Source: Pseudonocardia acidicola (GTDB lineage: Bacteria > Actinomycetota > Actinomycetes > Mycobacteriales > Pseudonocardiaceae). From it: a stretch of 64,000 bases of DNA. The notes beneath the pieces were generated by a model. The model was given only the letters and a program-made list of their open reading frames with translations, made no database searches and was not told where the DNA came from. This document shows, piece after piece, positions 58,550-64,000 of this stretch. Numbering within the stretch: position 1 is the first letter of the stretch; each line of letters begins with the position of its first letter. The position numbers and the translations under genes are program-made. The stretch lies in contig NZ_JAAXLA010000030.1 of the NCBI RefSeq assembly GCF_012911935.1, forward strand, positions 1 to 64,000, written 5' to 3'.

Positions 58550-58654
58550 CCGGGATGGCCCCGAACGGTTGGTATGTTCACGATCCGTGGTGGTCACCGT
58601 CACCCAGTCGCGCAAGGTTCGTGGCCGGCCGGACGTGGCCGGGCTGGGCTGAGC

Positions 58655-58687
58655 GGCGGGCGGCGATGGTGCTCGCCGCCGCCCGCC
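58655..58687 (-). terminator. ccr terminator hairpin
   Basis: GGCGGGCGGCGA (58655-58666) pairs with TCGCCGCC...GCCCGCC (58673-58687) with a 3-nt bulge and a 6-nt loop, starting 9 bp beyond the ccr stop on the minus strand. Confidence 0.65.
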
Positions 58688-58696
58688 ACCCATTCG

Positions 58697-60028
58697 TCAG
58701 ACCCCTCGGAAACGGTTGATCGCCTCGAGGTGCTTCTCGCGCTTCTCGGTGTCGACCACGCCCAGGCCCTCCTGCGGGGCCAGGCAGAGCACGCCGACCT
58801 TGCCCTGATGGGCGTTGGTGTGGACGTCCAGGGCAGCCTGCCCGGTCTCGGCCAGCGGGTAGACCCGCGACAGGGTCGGGTGGATGAGGCCCTTGGAGAT
58901 CAGCCGGTTGGCCTCCCAGGCCTCGCGGTAGTTCGCGAAGTGCGAGCCGACGATCCGCTTGAGGTTCATCCACAGGTAGCGGTTGTCGTACTGGTGCTCG
59001 TAGCCGGAGGTGGAGGCGCAGGTGACGATGGTGCCGCCCTTACGGGTGACATAGACACTGGCGCCGAAGGTCTCGCGCCCCGGGTGCTCGAAGACGATGT
59101 CCGGGTCGTCGCCGCCGGTCAGCTCGCGGATCTTGGCCCCGAAGCGCTTCCACTCCTTGGGGTCCTGGGTGTGCTCGTCGCGCCAGAACTTGTAGCCCTC
59201 GGCGTTGCGGTCGATGACCAGCTCGGCGCCCATCTTGCGGCAGATCTCCGCCTTCTCCGGCGAGGAGACCACGCAGACCGGGGTGGCGCCGCCGTTGAGC
59301 GCGAACTGGGTGGCGTACGAGCCGAGGCCGCCGGACGCGCCCCAGATCAGCACGGTGTCGCCCTGCTTCATGCCCGCGCCGTTGCGCGAGACCAGCTGAC
59401 GGTAGGCCGTGGAGTTGACCAGCCCAGGGCTGGCCGCCTCCTCCCAGCTCAGGTGCTCGGGCTTGGGCATCAGCTGGTTGGACTTGACCAGCGCCAGCTC
59501 GGCGAGGCCGCCGAAGTTGGTCTCGAAGCCCCAGATGCGCTGCTCCGGGTCCATCATCGTGTCGCTGTGCCCGTCGGGACTCTCCAGCTCGACGGACAGG
59601 CAGTGCGCGACGACGCGGTCGCCGGGCTTCCAGGCGTTCACTCCGGGGCCGGTGCGGACCACGACACCGGCCAGGTCGGAACCGACCACGTGGTAGGGCA
59701 GGTCGTGCCGCTTGGTCAGCGGCGACATCCGGCCGTAGCGCTTGAGGAACCCGAAGGTGGACAGCGGCTCGAAGATCGAGGTCCACACCGTGTTGTAGTT
59801 GATCGCGCTGGCCATGACCGCGACCAGCGCCTCGCCCGGGCCGAGCTCCGGGGTCGCCACCTCGTCGAGGTGCAGGCTCTTGCGCGGGTCTTTGTCGCGC
59901 GAGGCCAGACCCTCGAACATGTTCGCCTCATCGGCGTGCACGGTGACGCCCTGGTAATGATCCGGGACGGGAAGCGCCCCAACCGCCTCGTACTGCTCGG
60001 CGAGAATGGCGTCGAGGATCTCCTGCAC
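58697..60028 (-). CDS. ccr: Crotonyl-CoA carboxylase/reductase
   Basis: Reductively carboxylates crotonyl-CoA with NADPH and CO2 to (2S)-ethylmalonyl-CoA, the key step of the ethylmalonyl-CoA pathway and a source of polyketide extender units. The 443-residue MDR-family protein has NYNTVWTSIFEPLSTF, YHVVGSDLAGVVVRTGPGV, the nucleotide motif LIWGASGGLGSYATQFAL and FEHPGRETFGASVYV, all typical of Ccr. GTG at 60028 has GGAGG at 7-nt spacing. Downstream partners are Ecm (23 kb away) and the epimerase next door. Confidence 0.95.
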   Translation of the reverse strand: MQEILDAILAEQYEAVGALPVPDHYQGVTVHADEANMFEGLASRDKDPRKSLHLDEVATPELGPGEALVAVMASAINYNTVWTSIFEPLSTFGFLKRYGRMSPLTKRHDLPYHVVGSDLAGVVVRTGPGVNAWKPGDRVVAHCLSVELESPDGHSDTMMDPEQRIWGFETNFGGLAELALVKSNQLMPKPEHLSWEEAASPGLVNSTAYRQLVSRNGAGMKQGDTVLIWGASGGLGSYATQFALNGGATPVCVVSSPEKAEICRKMGAELVIDRNAEGYKFWRDEHTQDPKEWKRFGAKIRELTGGDDPDIVFEHPGRETFGASVYVTRKGGTIVTCASTSGYEHQYDNRYLWMNLKRIVGSHFANYREAWEANRLISKGLIHPTLSRVYPLAETGQAALDVHTNAHQGKVGVLCLAPQEGLGVVDTEKREKHLEAINRFRGV

Positions 60029-60191
60029 GGCTGGCCTCCGCTGGCTGAGTCGTGATGGTCCTGCTTGGGATACCAAATGTTACCGATCAGTATGGTACCC
60101 GGGAATGCAGGTAGGCGACGACAGTCTTCCTGTCATCGTGACCTATGCCACCGCTACTGCCCACCTTCGGGTGGTCCTGCTCGCAGGTGGA

Positions 60192-60647
60192 TCAGTGTGC
60201 GCCGTCAGCCGCCGGCTCGACCAGCTCGACGAGAACGCCGCCGGCGTCCTTCGGGTGCAGGAAGTTGATGCGCGACCCGGCCGTGCCCCGGCGGGCCTGC
60301 TCGTAGAGCAGGCGGACGCCCTTGTCGCGCAATGCCGCGCTGATGGCGTCGATGTCGCCCACCCGGTAGGCCATCTGCTGGATGCCCGGACCGTTGCGGT
60401 CGAGGAACTTCCCGATCGGGGAGTCCGGACGCAGCGGCGCCAGCAGTTGAATGGCGGCCCCCGTGTCGCCGGGAGCGGAGAGCATGGCCTCCCGCACCCC
60501 CTGCTCCTCGTTCGTCTCCTCGTGCGTGGCGACGAGGCCGAACGTGTCGGCGTACCAGGCGATGGCCTCGTCGAGGTCCGCGACGGCGATCCCGATGTGG
60601 TCCACCCCGATGACCTGTGCGTGCAGTGTTTCCTCAGTGGCTCCCAT
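60192..60647 (-). CDS. mce: Methylmalonyl-CoA/ethylmalonyl-CoA epimerase
   Basis: Vicinal-oxygen-chelate enzyme epimerising C2 of methylmalonyl-CoA and, in the ethylmalonyl-CoA pathway, ethylmalonyl-CoA. The 151-residue protein has GVDHIGIAVADLDEAI (metal His), NGPGIQQMAYRV and INFLHPKDAGGVLVELVEP (metal His/Glu). It corresponds to Rv1322A. A TACATT box lies 7 nt before ATG. Its place between ccr and the thiolase supports a role in both substrates. Confidence 0.92.
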   Translation of the reverse strand: MGATEETLHAQVIGVDHIGIAVADLDEAIAWYADTFGLVATHEETNEEQGVREAMLSAPGDTGAAIQLLAPLRPDSPIGKFLDRNGPGIQQMAYRVGDIDAISAALRDKGVRLLYEQARRGTAGSRINFLHPKDAGGVLVELVEPAADGAH

Positions 60648-60654
60648 GCGCGGG

Positions 60655-60660
60655 AATGTA
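60655..60660 (-). promoter_or_regulatory. -10 box of mce
   Basis: TACATT on the minus strand, 7 nt before ATG at 60647; leaderless arrangement. Confidence 0.5.
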
Positions 60661-60790
60661 ACCGGCGGGCGGCTTCCCGGCGGCCTGTGCGTCGTGTCAC
60701 GCGACTGATCGGGTCGCGGCCGGAGATGGTTGGCTGCGTCCGCAGGTATCGTCCTGTGATCCCTCGCCGCCGCAGTCGCAGGAGGTTGCC

Positions 60791-61978
60791 GTGTCCGGAT
60801 CCGTCATCGTCGCAGGCGCTCGCACCCCGATGGGTCGTTTGCTCGGTTCGCTCAAGGGCCTCTCCGGTGCCCAGCTGGGCGGGGTCGCCATCAAGGCTGC
60901 GCTGGAGCGCGCCGGTGTCGCCCCCGAGCAGGTGCAGTACGTCATCATGGGGCAGGTGCTGACCGCCGGGGCCGGCCAGATCCCCGCCCGCCAGGCCGCG
61001 GTCGCCGCCGGCATCCCGATGAACGTTCCCGCGCTGACCATCAACAAGGTCTGTCTGTCGGGCATCGACGCCATCGCGCTGGCCGACCAGCTGATCCGGG
61101 CCGGCGAGTTCGACGTCGTCGTCGCCGGTGGCCAGGAGTCGATGACCCAGGCCCCGCACCTGCTCGCCAAGTCGCGCGAGGGCTTCAAGTTCGGTGACGT
61201 GAGCATGCAGGACCACATGTCCTACGACGGTCTGTTCTGTGCGTTCGACCAGGTCGCGATGGGTGCGTCGACCGAGAAGTACAACTCCCGCTACGAGCTC
61301 ACCCGCGAGGACCAGGACGCGTTCTCGGCCCGCTCGCACCAGCGCGCGGCCGCCGCGGCGAAGAACGGCGTGTTCGCCGAGGAGATCGTCCCGGTCGAGA
61401 TCCCACAGCGTAAGGGCGACCCGGTGCTGTTCGACACCGACGAGGGCGTCCGCGGCGACACCACCACCGAGAGCCTGGGCAAGCTGCGCCCCGCCTTCTC
61501 CTCTGACGGGACCATCACCGCCGGTTCGTCGTCGCAGATCTCCGACGGCGCGGCCGCCGTCGTCGTCATGAGCAAGGCCAAGGCCGAGGAGCTCGGGCTG
61601 AGCTGGCTGGCCGAGATCGGCGCCCACGGCGTCGTCGCCGGTCCGGACGCCAGCCTGCACGAGCAGCCGGCCAACGCGATCGAGGTGGCCTGCCGCAAGG
61701 AGGGCATCTCCCCGGCCGACCTGGACCTGGTCGAGATCAACGAGGCGTTCGCCGCCGTCGGCGTGGTCTCCACCCGCAAGCTGGGTATCGACGAGGACAA
61801 GGTCAACGTCAACGGCGGCGCGATCGCCCTGGGGCACCCGATCGGCATGTCCGGCGCCCGGATCGCGCTGCACCTGGCCCTCGAGCTGCGCCGTCGCGGC
61901 GGCGGCGTGGGTGCGGCGGCGCTGTGCGGTGGCGGTGGCCAGGGCGACGCCCTGGTGCTCCGGGTCCCCGCCAACTGA
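60791..61978 (+). CDS. Acetyl-CoA acetyltransferase (beta-ketothiolase)
   Basis: Condenses two acetyl-CoA to acetoacetyl-CoA, or the reverse. The 395-residue thiolase has the acyl Cys in [16 protein letters not shown], the His in [16 protein letters not shown] and the second Cys in [13 protein letters not shown]. It corresponds to fadA4 (Rv1323) by gene order and would feed the 3-hydroxybutyryl-CoA dehydrogenase for PHB and the ethylmalonyl-CoA route. GTG has a strong AGGAGG. Confidence 0.95.
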   Translation: MSGSVIVAGARTPMGRLLGSLKGLSGAQLGGVAIKAALERAGVAPEQVQYVIMGQVLTAGAGQIPARQAAVAAGIPMNVPALTINKVCLSGIDAIALADQLIRAGEFDVVVAGGQESMTQAPHLLAKSREGFKFGDVSMQDHMSYDGLFCAFDQVAMGASTEKYNSRYELTREDQDAFSARSHQRAAAAAKNGVFAEEIVPVEIPQRKGDPVLFDTDEGVRGDTTTESLGKLRPAFSSDGTITAGSSSQISDGAAAVVVMSKAKAEELGLSWLAEIGAHGVVAGPDASLHEQPANAIEVACRKEGISPADLDLVEINEAFAAVGVVSTRKLGIDEDKVNVNGGAIALGHPIGMSGARIALHLALELRRRGGGVGAAALCGGGGQGDALVLRVPAN

Positions 61979-62000
61979 CCGGCCGGCAGGACGATTCGCC

Positions 62001-62972
62001 ATGGCACCGCAGCTCGACCCGGGCGACCTGGTCGCCCGGGCCCGGCGCGGTGAGCCCCGCGCCGTCGCGCGGCTGATCTCGCTGGTCGAGAACGCCAGCC
62101 CCCAGCTGCGCGACGTCGCGGCGGCGCTCGCCCCGCACACCGGCAGGGCCCACGTCGTCGGGCTGACCGGTTCGCCGGGCGTCGGTAAGTCGACCTCGAC
62201 CTCGGCCCTGGTCACGGCGCTGCGCCGGCAGGGCAAGCGGGTCGGGGTGCTGGCCGTCGACCCCTCCTCGCCGTTCTCCGGTGGCGCGCTGCTCGGTGAC
62301 CGGGTGCGCATGCAGGAGCACGCGACCGACGACGGTGTCTTCATCCGCTCGATGGCGACCCGCGGGCACCTCGGCGGGCTGGCCTGGTCGACCCCACAGG
62401 CACTGCGCGTGCTCGACGCGGCCGGCTGCGACGTGGTGCTCATCGAGACCGTCGGGGTCGGCCAGTCCGAGGTCGACGTGGTGTCGCTGGCCGACACCAC
62501 GATCGTGCTGCTGGCCCCGGGCATGGGCGACGGCGTGCAGGCGGCCAAGGCCGGCATCCTCGAGATCGCCGACATCTTCGTCGTCAACAAGGCCGACCGG
62601 GACGGCGCCGACCAGACCGTGCGGGACCTCAAGTACATGATCTCGCTCGGTGACCGGACGGCGGGGGACGCTGCGACCTGGACGCCGCCGATCCTCAAGA
62701 CCGTCGCCGCCCGGGCCGAGGGTGTGGACGACGTCGTGGCGGCCCTCGACGGGCATCGCGACTGGATCGACCGCACCGGCGAGCGCGAACGCCGCCGGTT
62801 GCGGCGTGCCGAGTCGGAGATCCAGGCCATCACGCTCGAGCAGGTGCGGTCCCGCCTGGGCGATGTCAGCGGCGCGGCGACGCTTCCCGCGCTGGCCAAG
62901 CGTGTCGTGGCAGGGGAGCTCGACCCGTACCGCGCGGCCGATGAGCTGCTCACGGCGATCAGCCCCGGGTGA
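62001..62972 (+). CDS. meaB: MeaB-type GTPase, chaperone of B12 mutases
   Basis: G3E-type GTPase that protects and reloads coenzyme-B12 mutases such as Mcm and Ecm. The 323-residue protein has P-loop GLTGSPGVGKSTST, VLAVDPSSPFSGGALLGDR, LIETVGVGQSEVDV and NKAD at the G4 position. It starts 22 bp after the thiolase. ATG at 62001 is chosen; the longer frame overlaps the thiolase. Its end overlaps the convergent XRE gene by 14 bp. Confidence 0.94.
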   Translation: MAPQLDPGDLVARARRGEPRAVARLISLVENASPQLRDVAAALAPHTGRAHVVGLTGSPGVGKSTSTSALVTALRRQGKRVGVLAVDPSSPFSGGALLGDRVRMQEHATDDGVFIRSMATRGHLGGLAWSTPQALRVLDAAGCDVVLIETVGVGQSEVDVVSLADTTIVLLAPGMGDGVQAAKAGILEIADIFVVNKADRDGADQTVRDLKYMISLGDRTAGDAATWTPPILKTVAARAEGVDDVVAALDGHRDWIDRTGERERRRLRRAESEIQAITLEQVRSRLGDVSGAATLPALAKRVVAGELDPYRAADELLTAISPG

Positions 62973-64000
62973 TCCGGTCGTGGGTGGGTGCTGACCGGTC
63001 GAGCCGGTTGGTCACCCGGTGCGACCCGATGCGCGCGGCCAGCAGCCGGGCGGACCGAGCATGGTCGGCCCCCTCCTCCGCCCCGCCCGCCGCGACCAGC
63101 GTGATCGCCAACTCGGCCTGCATCGCGGCGCGCTCCCGGACGGGGTGGGTTTCCCCGGTGACCGCGCCGCGCAGCCGGTCGAGCGCATCCAGGTCGCCGA
63201 GGCCGGCCAGAGCGGTACTGCGCCAGCGGTGCACCCCGTCGTAGTCCAGCGCGAGGCCGGGTCGGACGACGTCCGGGACCGGGCGGGTGCGTACCGCGCG
63301 CTCCGCGGCGTCGAACGCGCGCCGGGAGCCGTCCAGATCGCCCGCCGCCGCGCGGGCGCCCCCGAGTGCGGCCGCCGTCCACGCCGCCGCCGCGCCGGGT
63401 GGCGCGGAGTCTGCGAGCAGCTCGGCGGCCGCCTCCGGCCGGCCCAGTTCGACCAGCACGGCGGCCTGCCCGGCAAGTGACTGCGCCAGTAGCTCGGGCG
63501 TCCCGGCCTCCGCGGCGGCGCTCCGGGCCCGGGTGTGCCCGGCCCACGCCGCACACGCCCGGTCCTGGTCCAGGGCCTGCCAGCCGGCGAGCAGTGCGGC
63601 GTCGGCCAGTACCGCGGCGACCGTCTGCCGTCGTGCGGGCGACACGGTGTGCAGTAGCAGCCGCTCCAGTTGCTCGACCTGCGCGTTCACCGTGCCGGCG
63701 GTGCCGGCGGCGCCCAGCCGGGCGTCGAGCCGGCGGGTAGCCGTGAGTTGGTCGCGGATCAGGGCCAAGGCGTCGTCGTCCACCGCCTCGGCCTCGGCCA
63801 GCAGGGCCCGCAGCCGGTCGGCCGTGCCGGCCGGCTGCGCCTCGACGGGGGCGGGGGGCTCGAGGCCGAACTCCGTGCGGCCGTAGAGCTCGGTGAGCAG
63901 CCGGCGGTAGAGCGGTTCCGGGACCGCATGCCCGTTCTCCCACCGGGACAGTTGGGTCTTCAGGCTGGCCGGGGCGGCCGTCGGCGCTCCGCGGGATCGG
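62959..64000 (-). CDS. XRE-family regulator with TPR-like domain (5' end outside window)
   Basis: The frame is open to the right edge, so this is the C-terminal part of a longer protein. At the edge it encodes the end of a helix-turn-helix (SLKTQLSRWENGHAVPEPLY). About 270 residues of Ala-rich helices of TPR type follow. This architecture is typical of actinobacterial XRE regulators with a sensory helical domain. Target and ligand are unknown. The GTG at 63783 is an internal codon, not the start. Confidence 0.8.
   Translation of the reverse strand, partial: RSRGAPTAAPASLKTQLSRWENGHAVPEPLYRRLLTELYGRTEFGLEPPAPVEAQPAGTADRLRALLAEAEAVDDDALALIRDQLTATRRLDARLGAAGTAGTVNAQVEQLERLLLHTVSPARRQTVAAVLADAALLAGWQALDQDRACAAWAGHTRARSAAAEAGTPELLAQSLAGQAAVLVELGRPEAAAELLADSAPPGAAAAWTAAALGGARAAAGDLDGSRRAFDAAERAVRTRPVPDVVRPGLALDYDGVHRWRSTALAGLGDLDALDRLRGAVTGETHPVRERAAMQAELAITLVAAGGAEEGADHARSARLLAARIGSHRVTNRLDRSAPTHDRITRG

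Noticed and set aside
60143..63943. 1266-codon minus-strand open frame
   Set aside because: It overlaps the confidently assigned thiolase, epimerase and meaB in another frame and has Arg/Pro-rich noise composition.

Overview
The window is very GC-rich actinobacterial DNA. The order argS-lysA-hom-thrC-thrB-rho-rpmE-prfA-prmC-tsaC, wecA-atp operon, DUF2550, ATR (cobalamin adenosyltransferase, opposite strand), murA and, further on, nucS, mce and an acetyl-CoA acetyltransferase follows the Mycobacterium tuberculosis Rv1292-Rv1323 order as I know it. Extra genes are inserted (glyA, a DUF559 protein, TetR regulators, an Ehu-type transporter, PHA and ethylmalonyl-CoA genes). This fits a Pseudonocardia-like member of the Pseudonocardiaceae, but the genus is an inference.

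Region by region: (1) 1-3050 is the right end of an integrative element: RepA-like ATPase, excisionase, tyrosine integrase and a tRNA-Arg(CCG) whose 3' end faces the integrase. Fourteen GTGAC/GTCAC boxes lie at the 3' end of the ATPase gene. (2) 3080-4686 is a DUF3105/DUF305 membrane pair. (3) 4810-17115 is a housekeeping block: arginyl-tRNA synthetase, diaminopimelate decarboxylase, threonine pathway, Rho, L31, RF1, PrmC, and a tRNA threonylcarbamoyladenosine enzyme. (4) 17141-20293 holds a DUF559 gene flanked by 48-bp imperfect repeats, a TetR regulator and glyA. (5) 20322-29974 is wecA plus the complete F1Fo ATP synthase operon. (6) 30120-37193 has cobalamin adenosyltransferase, murA (natural Cys-to-Asp active site), DUF1206, poxB and ethylmalonyl-CoA mutase. 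(7) 37206-42260 has a heptad-repeat protein and an EhuBCDA-type amino-acid/ectoine ABC transporter with a second convergent substrate-binding protein. (8) 42283-50739 is an accessory region: ECHDC3-like protein, TetR genes, methyltransferase, amidohydrolase, nitroreductase, two acyl-CoA dehydrogenases, NUDIX hydrolase, and a lower-GC patch with two tiny genes. (9) 51135-62972 has PHA synthase, WYL regulator, NucS, a tandem-fused 3-hydroxybutyryl-CoA dehydrogenase, a DivIVA-like coiled coil, crotonyl-CoA carboxylase/reductase, epimerase, thiolase and MeaB. (10) A truncated XRE-type regulator closes the window.

Functionally, thiolase, 3-hydroxybutyryl-CoA dehydrogenase, PHA synthase, Ccr, epimerase, Ecm, MeaB and the cobalamin adenosyltransferase form a C4/C5 acyl-CoA network (PHB storage plus the ethylmalonyl-CoA branch for acetyl-CoA assimilation). 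They are spread over about 33 kb among housekeeping genes.

The strongest unexplained signals are non-coding. Arrays of GAGTCG boxes spaced exactly 22 nt apart occur at three intergenic sites, one of them a mirrored 3+3 array. The GTGAC cluster in the mobile element and the 48-bp repeats around the DUF559 gene are also unexplained. Many genes have a TANNNT box 6-8 nt before the start codon, consistent with leaderless mRNAs; I used this to choose several starts.
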